A stretch of DNA of 64,000 nt from Pilaira anomala (taxonomy: Eukaryota; Mucoromycota; Mucoromycetes; Mucorales; Mucoraceae). Positions 35,416-47,711 of this stretch are shown here, one piece after another. Below the pieces are notes generated by a model. The model was not told the DNA's origin and did no database searches. It saw only the letters and a program-made list of their open reading frames with translations. The stretch lies in the NCBI GenBank assembly GCA_025716855.1, contig JAIXMQ010000012.1, positions 372,001 through 436,000 of the forward strand. The letters are read 5' to 3'. A program made the translations under genes and the position numbers. How positions within the stretch are numbered: position 1 is the stretch's first letter; each line of letters opens with the position of its first letter.

Positions 35416-35739
35416 TACGTCTTAAAAAGAAAGTCTAGAAAAAAAAAAATAATAATAAAAGAGTTCAAAAAAAGGTGTATATACCTTGTTTACAGTCACG
35501 ATAACGTTGTAATTACCCAAATAGGGATTGTTAAAATAACAAAATACTTGCATGAAGAAGACAGATTTTGTTAAATGACAGCTATATATATTCCTTTTTC
35601 CCTAGAATTTTTTTTTACAGCAAAATAAGACATAAAGTGTTTTTTTTTGATACAGTTTTTTATTAAATTAGTTTAAAACTATATATATAAAAAAAAAAGA
35701 TAATATAATGCTACAGAAAATTAAAAAAAAAAAAAAAGT
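35416..35739. other. Intergenic, no gene seen
   Basis: Upstream region of the Cuz1-like gene and 3' flank of the next minus-strand gene. AT-rich, short A/T runs only. Confidence 0.5.
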
Positions 35740-36765
35740 CTAAGTCAAAGAAGAAATAGTTTGCTGACTTCTTCTCTTATTACAACGTCTCCCTTTTGCA
35801 ACGGAAGCAGCAGCGGCGGAAGAAGGAGAGATGGTAACAAAGAAAGCAGTAGTAGTTGCAGCTCTCCTTCTAATGACAGTCTTTTTTGGATGAAACACAA
35901 TACTTTCATCATCGTCGTCTTCACTATCACTACTCATTGAATTAAATAAACTCTTTGTTGTTGTCTCATGACTTAAACTCGATGTAGGTACTGGAGGAGG
36001 TGTGATGGGTAATATATTCTTTTTACAGGTACAACAACAATTTCCCTTCTTTTCATCATCATCCCCTTTCTTATACTCCTGTTGTTGCTGCTGATGCTGC
36101 TGCATTTGTTGTTGTTGTCTCTGCAGCAGCTGCAACTTGTTGAGATTATTCTGAGAAGGCGAATGATTATAATACAGTTGAGATTCGAATCGATTCGTTA
36201 TGATTGGTCTAGAAGAAGACAAACTTTTATGATCATTGGTCAAGATATTATGTAAAGAAATCGATCTTTTTGTAATTAAATGATTGTTGTTGTTGTTATT
36301 GTTGTTATTGATGCTGTGATTACTGTTTTCATTTAAAAAAAAATCTTGTTTAGGCGGTAAAGCTAAACCATTTCGAATTGCTTTTGGACCTGTGTGTAAT
36401 GTACGACGATGAGTAGGCGATATTTCGATAGGTGATTGAATTTCACTTTCATCACAGTCGTCAAGATGATGAATATAAGGGTGTTCATCTGGTATATATA
36501 AACTGGGTAAAGATTGAACTCGACTGATACTGGGTCGTAAGCTATGACCACCACTAATACTACTCTGTTGTCTCATATATAAAGGAGATCTTAATTCAGA
36601 TCTTAATTTAATTAACCTGGAGACGAAATGAATACATGTCTGTTTACTGTCTTCTTGGGTTTTTTGTTGTTGTTGTTGTTGTTGTTTATTTATTAATGAT
36701 GGATAAATGAGGGAAGGTTGATGAAGATTGTTTTCAAAACATGAATCATTTGTTATAACTGACAT
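35740..36765 (-). CDS. Low-complexity protein of unknown function (341 aa)
   Basis: One open exon on the minus strand. The start MSVITNDSCFENN was preferred to an in-frame ATG 123 bp upstream because the extra part is a poly-Phe/Lys translation of homopolymer DNA. The protein is rich in Gln, Asn and Ser, with runs of seven to nine Gln or Asn. Several Ser/Thr-Pro and RxxS-type sites (for example RPSISRVQSLPS, KRSISLHN) look like phosphorylation sites. A small Cys group GNCCCTCKKN and a basic C-terminal KGRRCNKRRSQQ are the only other features. No domain is recognised. A regulator or scaffold is possible but unsupported; the long unbroken frame and clear start argue that it is real. Confidence 0.55.
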   Translation of the reverse strand: MSVITNDSCFENNLHQPSLIYPSLINKQQQQQQQKTQEDSKQTCIHFVSRLIKLRSELRSPLYMRQQSSISGGHSLRPSISRVQSLPSLYIPDEHPYIHHLDDCDESEIQSPIEISPTHRRTLHTGPKAIRNGLALPPKQDFFLNENSNHSINNNNNNNNNHLITKRSISLHNILTNDHKSLSSSRPIITNRFESQLYYNHSPSQNNLNKLQLLQRQQQQMQQHQQQQQEYKKGDDDEKKGNCCCTCKKNILPITPPPVPTSSLSHETTTKSLFNSMSSDSEDDDDESIVFHPKKTVIRRRAATTTAFFVTISPSSAAAASVAKGRRCNKRRSQQTISSLT

Positions 36766-37038
36766 CCGTTCCCCCCTATTTTTTTTTTTGTTTATATAAT
36801 TTGAAGAAAACAAAAACAAAAAAGAAACAAAAAAGAATGAATTATTATAAGAATTAAAAAAAAAAAAAAAAAAAAAAAAAAGGGACATGCGTATATGTAT
36901 CGTGTCTATCTATATGGCGTCTATTCTCTTTTTCTCTCTGTATCACCCTTTCTTTGTTATAATGACAAATACATATATATATATATAGAAAAAGTTTATT
37001 ATTATACACAAAAGAATATACAGAAAAAAATAATATAT

Positions 37039-38191
37039 TTAGAAAGCACCAGCCTCCAAAAGTAATGGTGTCACCTCCGAGTTTGTTACATCAGTTTTAC
37101 AAATTGGGCACTAAAGCAAAATAGAGTTAAAAATTCAGCCCCACATAAACAAAAAATAAAAAGCTTACAGATTTCTTTTTTGTAGTTAACCATAAATCTA
37201 CACATAAAGCATGATAATAATGATTACAAGGTAATAATCTTAATTCGCTTCCAGCCTCATATTCTTCTAAACAAATCGTACAACTCTCTGCTTCTTCTTC
37301 CTCTTCTGCTTCTTCCTCTTGTTCGTTTTTATCTTCATTTATTGGTGGATGAAATATCTTGACAGATAGTTTTGAAACAACGGATACAGGAGCTAATTCT
37401 CTTTTTCTTAATATATTTAATCGGATTTTCCAAAAAGCATAAATCAATACTAATACAAGACAAGGAGAAACGATCACGATAATAAGTACATCAATGAATG
37501 GCCTAAGTAAAGAATATATCAGTAAATACGTGTTGTAATTATATACAACAATAAAACAAAGCCCAAAATTCTTTTTTTGGGTTATATTTATTTTTACCAA
37601 CTGACATGATCATCCGGCTGTAAAATAGCTACCATGGGTGTATTCAATAAATTGGATAACCCTTTTAATTTATTAAACTCTTGCTTTGGCATAAATACGC
37701 TTGGTATATAGATATCCGATGTATCACCTATGTTTTTTTTTTTTACTTTAGTATGATAAACAATACAAAAAAAAAGGGGAGAGGGGATTATTACCAGGAG
37801 AATACATCGTAATCCAACCAGGATTGATTGGATCTCCAACGACGACTGCAATCGCTCCACTTTGTTGCATATATCTTACTTTTGTGATAAAAGAACATTT
37901 TCCTCTAGAAACAAGTGCGATCCAATCTGTAGTAGGTGCTTCCACTAGACTACATCCTGTTATATCTTCTGCTGGTTCAATCAAGAAACCAATCTTTCCA
38001 TTGACTGATAATCTAGGTCCAAACGATGCAATTCGATCATGAAATGTTTCGTTTGATATCTAATAAATAGAATTAAAAAACGCATTACAATAAACAATAG
38101 ATTTTTTTTTTTTTTTTTACTTTACTGTAACATGTGTTGATGCATATACAAGGGACAAACATAATAACCAAAGGGGAAGAAGGATATTCAT
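37039..38191 (-). CDS. PA-domain transmembrane RING-H2 ubiquitin ligase
   Basis: Five exons (38191-38126, 38059-37795, 37727-37598, 37502-37169, 37110-37039), 288 residues. Signal peptide at about 1-18 ([15 protein letters not shown]); a protease-associated (PA) domain at about 40-150 ([40 protein letters not shown]); one membrane span at about 155-178 ([19 protein letters not shown]); an acidic stretch; and a RING-H2 at about 227-269: [35 protein letters not shown]. This is the layout of RNF13/RNF167/GRAIL-type E3 ligases of the endosome or vacuole. The intron before the last exon falls inside the RING. The next gene is divergent at only 180 bp. Confidence 0.92.
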
Positions 38192-38371
38192 ATTTTTTTT
38201 TTTAGTTCAGTTATAAAGAAGAGAGAAGTAAGAAAAAGTAAAAATAAAAACCTTTTTTTTTTTTTGAAAATATAAACACTTTTTTTTTATATTTAAAGTC
38301 AGTATATTTCTGCTTTAAGAAAATTGTTTTTTTTTCTTTTTTTTTCTTTCTCTCTCTCTTTTTACTTTGTA
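38192..38371. promoter_or_regulatory. Divergent promoter region, PA-RING ligase / kinase
   Basis: 180 bp between two starts. The sequence is almost entirely A and T with a CTTTCTCTCTCTC tract just before the kinase start. Confidence 0.35.
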
Positions 38372-40126
38372 ATGCATAATCGTGGAATGGAAGAAAAACA
38401 AGTTCCAAATAAAAAGAATTCTTTTAGACGTTTATCATTTTTCAAGCCAACAACAATAACACCACCACAGCAACCACAACCACAACCACAACAACCTACT
38501 ATTTTAACAACCAATACAATTAGTAAAGAATATGATCCAGAAACAGGAAACAAAATAATAAATAACTTTATGATCTTGAAAGAAATTGGTAGAGGTATGC
38601 ATGGTAAAGTCAAACTAGCACAGGATATGGAAACTGGAGAACTTGTGGTAAAGTTTTTAAACAAAAAAAAGTTTGATATATATATTATACACACACATGT
38701 ATATAAATATATATAACTCCTAAAAGAAAATCCTCCTTACAAACATAGGCTATCAAAATAGTAGATAAACAATCTCGACGGAGACAATTAGGTTACAATG
38801 TATTAAAACAAAAAGAATTCTTAACAACACCAGAAAATGAACAAAAGATTAGAAGAGAAATCGCTATATTGAAAAAATGTATTCATCCACATGTGGTTAG
38901 GTTACGCGAAGTCATTGATGATCCTGCAAGTAGAAAGATTTATTTAGCTTTAGAATATATGGAAGGTGGTGAAATCAAGTGGAGAGAGGATGATGAAAGC
39001 AATCAACCTGTATTATCTATAGATGAAGCGAGATATATATTTCGAGACGTAGTGAGTGGATTAGATTATTGTGAGTATATAAAATATTAGTGTGTATTAA
39101 TGTTTGAATATATACTTATCTATATATATATATATATATATCATACTTATATAGTACATTATCAGGGTATCATTCATAGAGATATTAAACCTGCAAATTT
39201 ATTATTAACAAAGGATGGGATTGTTAAAATATCTGATTTCGGTGTATCCTATTTCAATCAACACTTGGCAGGAGAAGGAGAATACAATGATGAGATAGAA
39301 AGAGAATTAGCAGAAACAGCAGGTACTCCCGCTTTTTTTGCTCCTGAACTATGTAGCTCTGTAGAAAACAATCCATTGGATGAGAGACGTATCACAAAAG
39401 CCATTGATGTTTGGGCATTAGGTGTCACACTCTATTGTTTAATCTTTGGTCAATGTCCATTTATTGCTTCAACTGAATTTGAATTATTTGACATCATACC
39501 CACTGCTCCACTTGCATTTCCTTTCCCTATTTCTTCTGACCTACAAGATTTGCTCTCTCGTTTATTAGAAAAGGACTCAACCGAAAGAATTACTTTAGAT
39601 CAGGTCAAACATCATCCTTGGGTATTAGAAGATCTAGAGGATCCTTCCATCTGGTTAAAGGAATCTGATCCAAAGTTATATAAAACCGTTCATATCACTG
39701 AAGACGATCTTTCAAAAGCTGTTACCATCATGGATAAATTACGTAAATCTATCCATCGCATCTCTTCTACTTTATCTCATACTTTCTCAAGAAAATCATC
39801 TACTTCTACTTCCTCATATCATTCTGCATCTTCTATACATCATCATCCAACTGCAACGACTACATCTTCATCCTCATCTTCATCTCGTACCCATTCTTTT
39901 ATTAGTCATGTCACTGAAGAAGAAGATGAGTATGAGCACCATCATCAACAACAACAACAACAATATCATCATCCACAACACGAAGAAGAAGAAGAAGAAG
40001 AAGGTTGGTTACCTACTTCTTTTACTCCTTCTACTTGTTCAAGTAATAATAGTATAAAAGACCCTGCTTCTTCTGGTTCTTCTTTATCTGGTTTAGTAGT
40101 TACTTTCAGTAATCGTCCAGCAGATG

Positions 40127-40162
<36 letters not shown>

Positions 40163-40167
40163 CATAA
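38372..40167 (+). CDS. CaMKK/Sak1-Ssp1-like serine/threonine kinase
   Basis: Three exons (38372-38647, 38749-39070, 39155-40167), 536 residues. The catalytic domain begins at about residue 66: GRGMHGKVKLA, VAIKIV (Lys95), HRDIKPANLLL (Asp209), SDFGVS (Asp227), ETAGTPAFFAPEL activation segment, AIDVWALGVTLYCLIFGQCP. An RRRQLGYNVLKQ insert between the Lys and the alpha-C helix, and TAGTPAFFAPE, resemble the upstream kinases of Snf1/AMPK (Sak1, Tos3, Elm1, Ssp1, CaMKK). The C-terminal tail has Ser, His and Gln runs and no clear calmodulin site. The role as an Snf1-activating kinase is family inference. The start was set at MHNRGMEEK; upstream in-frame sequence is homopolymeric. Confidence 0.88.
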
Positions 40168-40272
40168 TATATATATTAATTAATAAAAGTGAGTGAGAGA
40201 AAAAGGGAGGGAATGTTTATTATTGCAAGAGAGAAAAAAAAAAAAGGGTATATATACATATATAAATATTTA
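40168..40272. other. Short convergent 3' intergenic gap
   Basis: About 105 bp separate the stops of the kinase and the membrane protein genes; AT-rich, probably overlapping 3' UTRs. Confidence 0.4.
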
Positions 40273-41162
40273 TTATGGAGAGTAAGGTGGAGGAGGAGGT
40301 AAATGAGGTTGAGGTAATTGTGTATCCAACACTAACTGTCTTTGAAGTTGAACCTGTAATTCATGTTGCTGCCTACTGGGAGGACTATGATGAGCAGCAG
40401 CAACAGAAGATTCATAATCCGCTTGAAGTATATTTGTCACTTCTACTCGAATTGATTTTTCTTCTTCTTTTGCCTGTCTTCTTTTCTTTTGTCTTCTTCT
40501 CAACATCACAAATCCAACAAGTACCGACAAGAACAAAATGATACCCACCACAGTTAATACGATATGGATCGTATTTAATTTTTTATTTTTATTATCTCTT
40601 GACCGAACCACTTCACACGTATTGTTTTTACAATAGCCTTGAAAGCATTGATTATCTGACTCACACTTTTCTCCATAATTATATTGCTTTGCACACAGGT
40701 TTTGACTGTTACAGTATAAGGATTCGGCACAGTTGCTGTAAAATGAATCGTAATCAGATAATGACGCTTGCGGTGGCCATTCCATTGTACTCTCGCTCGT
40801 GTTTTTTGAGACATGCATTGCGTTCTTTAATTTAGGTTGTGGTGCACTTGCACAGGTTTGATTGAATTCAACTCGTGTACCTTGATATTCTGGTAAAGAT
40901 ACTGTGTTTTTTAATATCCATCTAAAAAAAAAATAATAATAATAATCATAAAGCGGAGGATGAATATAGGATTTGTATACAAAAAGTTTTTTTTTTTTTT
41001 TTCTTACTTTGTTTGTTTTGTCCTCTGTTTACACTGTACATGATCATTTGTTACTTCGCATACATCTTCAGGATCTTGTAGGCATGGAAACGTACATTCA
41101 ATCACAACAATCGTACATGTTACTGTTGTCAATAACAACCAAAGGATAAAAATCACATTCAT
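40273..41162 (-). CDS. Single-pass Cys-rich membrane protein with PPPY tail
   Basis: Two exons (41162-41008, 40921-40273), 267 residues. A signal peptide (about 1-22) is followed by an extracellular part with about 14 Cys. Its second half, NCAESLYCNSQNLCAKQYNY, GEKCESDNQCFQGYCKNNTC, has the spacing of small EGF- or Dickkopf-like disulfide modules. A membrane span lies at about 167-192 (TIHIVLTVVGIILFLSVLVG), then a basic stop-transfer RRRQKKRRQ. The cytosolic tail ends LPPPPPYSP, a PPxY motif of the type bound by WW domains of Rsp5/Nedd4 ligases. A cell-surface receptor, sensor or vacuole-sorted protein is possible; I know no named family. Introns and splice phases are coherent. Confidence 0.75.
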
Positions 41163-41717
41163 GTCATTTAAAATAAAAAAAGAAAAAAGAAAAAGAAAAA
41201 AAAAGAAGTAAGAAAGAAGAAAGAGAGAGAGAGAGAGAAAATAAAAAATTTAACGCTAAAATTATAACTTGAGAATCTTGGGAATTCAAGGAAGAAAACC
41301 ACAACTCCTTTCGTACCACTGTAGACCAAGAAAAATACATTTTTTTTTTTTTCTGTAAAAAAATTATCTAATCTTTTTATAAAGTACAATGGCTTTTTAT
41401 TAATTATTTTAAATATTTTGTACACCATAAAGATATAGTGTGAAATTGTAATAATATATTTTAGTTGCTTTTTTTTTTTTTACTCATTCATCCAAACACT
41501 TACTTTTCTCTCTTTGTCTTTCAAAGTCCTACTACATAAAAGTTTCGGTTTTACCAAAATATTGATATATTATATATATTACACACGGCCAGTTGTAAAA
41601 ATAGACCTAATATAAACACAAAATAATATACAAATGAACCTCACCCCCCCCCCCTCCCCTACGGAAAGAAAAAAGCCGAGAACAATTCATCATTTTATTT
41701 GTTTTTTAAAAAAAAAA
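41163..41717. other. Intergenic, no gene seen
   Basis: AT-rich flank between two minus-strand genes, with an (GA)n tract at about 41222-41239 and a C10 run at about 41644. Confidence 0.5.
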
Positions 41718-44700
41718 CTAAAATACAGGTACGCCACCTTCAACTCCTTTAGGTTCCGTTTCATATCCAATCAAAGCTTGACTCAAAAAATTATATTCTT
41801 CTTGAAAATGTTTCTTTTTATTACCCGTTGCAACTGAGGCAGAAGGTGGACGACCTGCATAACCTGGTTTAGTACCTGTATGATGCTTTGTTTCCTTAAA
41901 CGTCGTAATCAATCTAGGTTGAACATGTTCCCAACATCCCATATTCATTGGCTCTTCCTGACACCAAATGATTTCTGCATTCGGGTACTTATCCACATGC
42001 TCTTGAATCGCTTGGAATGGGAACGGATTCAATTGCTCTACACGAGAAATCGCAATATCCTTCATCCCATTCTTTTCACGCGCTTTGATTAATGCATAAT
42101 ACACTTGTCCACTACATAAGATATGTCTCGTAATCTTTTCAGGTGCCACCAAAGTATCATCGTCATGAGCTTCTGGTAAATACAATTGAAATCGTGTCTC
42201 TCCTATCATCTCATTTAATTTCGATCTTGCTAATGGGTGTCGTAACATCGATTTAGAAAACGGCAAGATCAATGGTTTACGATAATCACGACAGATCTGT
42301 CTACGAATGACATGAAAGTACTGTGCGGGTGTAGATGCATAAACTACTTGCATATTACAATCTTGATGTTGTCTTTCTAATTTCTCTGGCGACGGAAATA
42401 CAAAGGGTTCTTCATCACATAACTGCAAGTACCGTTCAATTCGAGCCGAAGAGTGTTCAGGTCCTTGTCCATCAAACCCATGAGGTAAACTCATGACAAG
42501 TCCCGTGCGTTGTAACCACTTTTGTTCTCCTGAAGATAAGAATTGATCTACAATCACTTGTGCAGTATTGGCAAAATCACCAAATTGAGCTTCCCACATC
42601 ACAAATGCGTTTGGGTCAACTAAAGAGTATCCCAACTCAAATCCAAGCACCCCATATTCTGATAAAGATGAATTCGAAATAGCAAGTGTACCTTGCTCTG
42701 GACTGATGTTGTTCAAGAGTGTGACGTTTTGGTTCTTCTTTTGATCATGAAGTACGGCATGTCGTTGAGAGAACGTGCCTCGTTCAACGTCTTGACCAGA
42801 GATACGCACATGTTTATTTTCAACAAGTAAGGATCCCCATGCAAGTCCTTCCGCTGTAGACCAGTCAATGTCTTTACCCGATCGAACGCTCTTTTCTCGT
42901 GACCCAAGGATACGAAGTAAATTACGATGAGCTGTGAAGTTCTCTGGAAGTGTTGTCATCGCTTTACCCACAAGTTCAAGTGTTTCTACTGACACTCCTG
43001 TTGCATATTGAGGAAGAACTTCTGTAGCCAATTCTTTAGGTGATTTGAATCCTAATAATAAAATTTAGTATCATTTTTTTTTTTTTTTTTTTTTTTTTTA
43101 TATGTATATATATTTTTACCAGGCCAGGCACTCGATAACCATTCTTGAGAACTAGGCTTATAATCTTTACTAGCCTCATAACTTTCTTCCAACAGTTTCC
43201 AAACACGTTTCTTTTGTTCATCAATTTCCTTCTCATTCAAAGCACCCTCTTTCTTCAACTGATCTTCATACTTCTGTGCAACAGGTGTCATCTTGGCCAC
43301 GGCTTGATACATTAAAGGTTGAGTGAACATGGGTTGATCCGTTTCGTTATGCCCATGCTTTCGATAACAAACCAAATCAATCACACAATCACGATGAAAC
43401 TTCTGTCGCCAATCCGCCGCCAATTGCATCACAAACGTCACCGCCTCCACATCATCTGCATTCACATGAAATACCGGTGCATTAATGGATTTCGCAATAT
43501 CTGTACAGTACGGTGTAGATCTTCCAAACCGAGGATCCGTCGTGAACCCAATCTGATTATTCACCACGATATGTATCGTACCGCCTGTAGAATAAGAAGG
43601 TAGATCATAAAACCCCATCGTCTCATACACAACCCCTTGTCCTGCCATCGCTGCATCTCCGTGCATCAAGATACCCATTGAATGATCTCCGACTGGATCC
43701 TTATTATAGAACTGAAGTGCTTTGGTCTTACCCAACACAACTGGATCCACTGCTTCTAGATGAGATGGATTGGCAACCAAAGAAAGATGAACTCGTTTAC
43801 CAGACGGTGTAGGACGTACATAATTCATACCCAAATGATACTTGACATCACCTGATCCTTCTTCTGTAGGTTCAAGAGATCCACTGAATTCACAAAAAAT
43901 TGATTCGTTAGGCTTTCGAACCACGTTTGAAAGTACATTGAGACGACCTCGATGAGGCATACCAATCACAATCGATTCAACCCCAAGGTCAACGGATCGA
44001 TCAATCAACGCTTTCATACCGGGGATCAAACTCTCTCCACCTTCTAACCCAAATCGTTTTTCGGAAGGGTACTTGGACGCTACAAACCGTTCAAAACTAT
44101 CGGACCATGTAAGTCGATCTAGGATTCGCTTCTTTTCTTCAATCGAGTACTTGTACGCTTCTGGTTTTTCTATCTTGGATCTTATCCAATTACATTGTTC
44201 TCGATCCGGAATATGAACGTATTCAATACCAATATGTCCACCTTTTTTTTATTTTTTTTTTTTTTTAAAAAAAAAAAAAAACTAAGTATTAAAAAAAGAT
44301 TTCAAAAAAAAAAAAAAAGCCTGTATTATCACTTACAATATATCTTTTTCAATACATCAATAATCTCACGTAAAGTTAATTCCTTTTCATTAAAAGCAGA
44401 TAAAATACCAGGCCCTAAACTAAACTTACGATCCAAATCTGCCTCTGTAAATCCATAATATTCGTAAGTGAGTTCAGGTGGATTCAAGTTCTCTAGACTA
44501 GCATGTTGAATTGCTAATGGATCTAGATCGGCTAGATAGTGACCTCGGACTTGATAGGCTCTCACCAATAATTGGATTTTCAAATGATCAATGACTTTTT
44601 TAGTAGAGTTCGCGTTGACCCCCGCCGGAATATTCGTACCGGGCATTTCTGGAAGTCTTGCACTATCGGAAGGCATAAAGGCAGGTATAGACGCGCTACT

Positions 44701-44973
44701 GCTGCTGCTGCTACTACTGAATTCATGTGGTTGACCATGCGATGATAGGTTCTTAAAGTATATTTGCCATGATGGATCCACTGAGTTAGGCTCTTGAAGC
44801 CATGCCTGGTACATGGATTCCATATAGTTGGACACGGGCGCTTTGGTGTCCCCCTCATGACGATAAACTAAACGGGTTGTATGAAATAATGCAGCTCGTT
44901 GGTTCGTTTGCTGACGAATAATGAAGTGTCTGGATAAAAAGGGAGGTTTTGAAAGTTTAGGTAGTCTATACAT
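41718..44973 (-). CDS. kgd1: 2-oxoglutarate dehydrogenase E1 component
   Basis: Thiamine-diphosphate enzyme that decarboxylates 2-oxoglutarate and loads succinyl groups on lipoyl-E2 in the mitochondrial TCA cycle. Three exons (44973-44337, 44241-43120, 43051-41718), 1030 residues, the usual length. The N-terminus [20 protein letters not shown] is a mitochondrial presequence. Then come the E1-N segment ([20 protein letters not shown]), the E1 core with [10 protein letters not shown], the TPP/Mg motif [15 protein letters not shown] and [12 protein letters not shown], the pyrimidine-binding domain with [14 protein letters not shown], and the C-terminal domain [12 protein letters not shown]. Exon 2/3 and 1/2 junctions restore the conserved [11 protein letters not shown] and PGFKSPKEL. 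The E3 partner is at 3.3-5.3 kb. Confidence 0.97.
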
Positions 44974-45597
44974 TTATTAAAAACAACTTGTATGAAAAAG
45001 AAAGAAGAAGAAGAATTGTTTTTTTAATCTGTACGGCGTTTATTTATGCAAGTTTTTTTTTTTTTTTTTTGAGAATGTGTCAGTTTTTTTGTTTTGTTTT
45101 TTTGTTTTTGTTTATTTACGTCAGTAAACGATATAATTTGAATCACTTTTTTTTTTTTTGTTTACTTTTGTTTTTGATGTATATGTATAAAATATAGTAT
45201 GTATTTAAAGTAAAAGGATTGAAAAAGTAATATATATATATATTACTCATTTGGGCTGTTGATTTAAAGAATGAGAAGTTTGCATAAATCCAGGTAAATT
45301 TTTTTTTTATGTAGGTTCTTTTTTTCATTGGTTTATTCTCCTTCCACGCCAGAGTGCGATTATTGTAAATGATTCGATATAAATACAAGTCGACCTATTT
45401 CTGCTAATATTAGATGTCATTCCAATCACTGTTCGGTACGTATTCAGATAAATTACAGAGCCATTATAGACATCAATCACCCATTTTCTATTCCCTAAAT
45501 CACCCCATTTCTTAAAAAAAATAACCTGCCCTTTTGAAACTACCATATACATAGTAGGTAGCAAAACCCTACTGGGTGTGTTCAGTCATCACCAGTA
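44974..45597. other. Promoter side of kgd1 and left flank of repeat copy B
   Basis: T-rich and TA-rich sequence. A minus-strand frame at 45325-45564 (79 codons, containing KKWGDLGNRKWVIDVYNGS) looks less random than most AT-rich ORFs here but matches nothing I know; it could be a remnant of an element. No supported gene. Confidence 0.4.
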
Positions 45598-47120
45598 AAC
45601 TACATACACTACCTTAATATCTACACACACCACATATTTAAGCCCAGAGAACCTTTCATGTCAAAGTAAAGTCCTTCAATATTAACTATTTTATTATGCA
45701 ATGCTATATCCAGAAAATGCCAAATTTATATGGGCAGATGATTGTATATAAAGATGTATCTTTTTATATGTTAAAAATATACTTTCTCTAGCAAAAACTG
45801 TTTTCCTTACATGCACTACAAATGGAGAGTGCATGTAGCATGGTCTATATACACCTCGTTTTTCAGTCCCAGAAATCAAAATTTTGACAAAAAATATCTT
45901 CTTGTCAAAGTAACGTCCCTCTAAATCAACTATTTTATTAAACAACATGATATACAGAAAGTGTAGAATTTAAAGGCACATCTTTCTAAATAATTCGATT
46001 TATATTATTAGAAACAGAAAATATACTTGCCCTAACAAAAACCTTAAACCGTTTTATCACAATAACCATTAATATTTATAATTATTTTATCTTGATTTTT
46101 ACATCATTCGAAAGAGTGCAAAATTCTGTATATATCGTTAAAATAACAAGCGTTAAAACCATTTTAATGTAAAGATATATCTACCTTTCTGATTTTTGAA
46201 AAAATCCATAGGGGGGGACTAGCAAATTTTTCTAAAAAATGGAATTTTTTTCACAGCTTAAAAAAAAATAAAAATTAGAAATGCAGATATATCTTTGTAT
46301 TTAAATGGTTTTAAAGTTTAGCTTTTTATTGATGTCTAAGGTAGAATTTGACGCTCTTTCGAATGATGCAAGAATCAAAGTAGCATAATTATAAAGTTTA
46401 ATAGTCATTGCGAGAAAGCACAGATTCTATTAGGACATGTATATTTTTTATATACAAGATAATAAATCTAAATGCATAGAAATTTTAGTTTTTAAATTCT
46501 ACATCTTTGGAATATAACATTGTCTAACAAAATACGTCTGTATCCTGATTTGGTTTTTTTCCTGTTTTTGGACCTAAAAATTGAGATTTGGGTCCAAATT
46601 TCTTTCTTTTCAAATTAAAGTCTTTTATTTCACCTATTCTATTTCACTACATAATATACAATCGATGCAGAATTTGAAGGCGCATCTTTCTATTGATTTA
46701 GAATTATTATTTTTTATGTAGAAAATATACTTGCCCTAACAAAAACTGTATATCGTTTTTTCATAATACCTATAAATATTTGTTACTATTTTACTCTGAT
46801 GTTTACATCATTAAAAAGAGCGTAAAATTCTACATATATTATTAAAAAGCCAAACTTGAAAACCTTTTCAATGTCAAGATGTATACATATTTCTAATTTT
46901 CGAAAAAAATCAAAGGGGGGGGGACCTGCTGATTTTTGCATAAAAATACACTTTTCCCACCTTTTCGGATGATTTGATTGGCTCAATTTTTTTTTCGTTA
47001 CAAAAAAAAAATCTTGTCTATACTATTTCATTTTTTCTTTATTAAGAGATTAATGAAGGTTAGTAAACAGGTAGGGTGTTGCTACAGCAATGTAATTGTA
47101 CTTTCAAAAACGTTATTTTT
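45598..47120. repeat. Composite dispersed repeat, copy B
   Basis: Same order and orientation as the copy at 18548-20090, including the inverted block pair (about 45950-46210 and 46265-46510) and the G-tract motif (46211-46217 and 46915-46923). Over 46190-46390 the two copies differ at only a few bases, mostly C/T or A/G changes, so duplication or transposition was fairly recent. The right end runs into sequence like one arm of the element at 28056-28205 (listed next). Confidence 0.82.
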
Positions 47121-47235
47121 TTTTAAAAAAAAACTAGATGATATAAGAAAAAAAAAAAAAAAAAAGGGTGGATGATGAAAAGCTTCATTCCTGTATTAGG
47201 AAATCAAAGTTGATGGTGTTTAATGATGGCTCTTT
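47121..47235. repeat. MITE-arm-like sequence at the right end of copy B
   Basis: ACTAGATGATATAAG, then an A18 run, GGGTGGATGATG, CATTCCTGTATTAGGAAAT and GGTGTTTAATGATGGCTC parallel the right arm of the 28056-28205 element (ACTAAGTGGATT..., TTTCCTGTGTTAAGAAATTC, GTAATGTTTAATGGCTC). Confidence 0.5.
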
Positions 47236-47679
47236 TTTTTTATTTTAAGGATAGTAAAATTAAAAAACGTTAGCTTTACTTTTACTTCCGAGGTATATCT
47301 AGCATGAAACTCTTCATTAATTACTTCAGCCTCCTCTTGGATAGGTAAACAACTAAACTAACAATCTTTTTTTTTTTTATTAAGCAAGTTCTATTTCTCT
47401 AAAAATAAATAGCTTTTTTGGAAAAAATATGAACCACTTTTTGAACGAATAATGATGTATTTTGCAATAAATAGTGACGGGTCTTGGGAAGATTATGATA
47501 CTCATTGGTAAATCTTATTTGCTTGGACAGAAAAAACAGTCCGTGACTTTTTCATGACTCTCATGCAAAAAAAAAAACTATATAAAGGTGTCTTTTTTTC
47601 TCTCTTTTTTTTTCTTCCTCCAAAAAAAATGAAAAAAGGTAAGCGGGTAAAAGAGGGTAAAGAAAAAAAAGGTAAAAAG

Positions 47680-47711
<32 letters not shown>

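Noticed and set aside
45325..45564. 79-codon minus-strand ORF next to repeat copy B
   Set aside because: It has somewhat protein-like composition but no recognisable family and no supporting exon; mentioned only within the intergenic entry.
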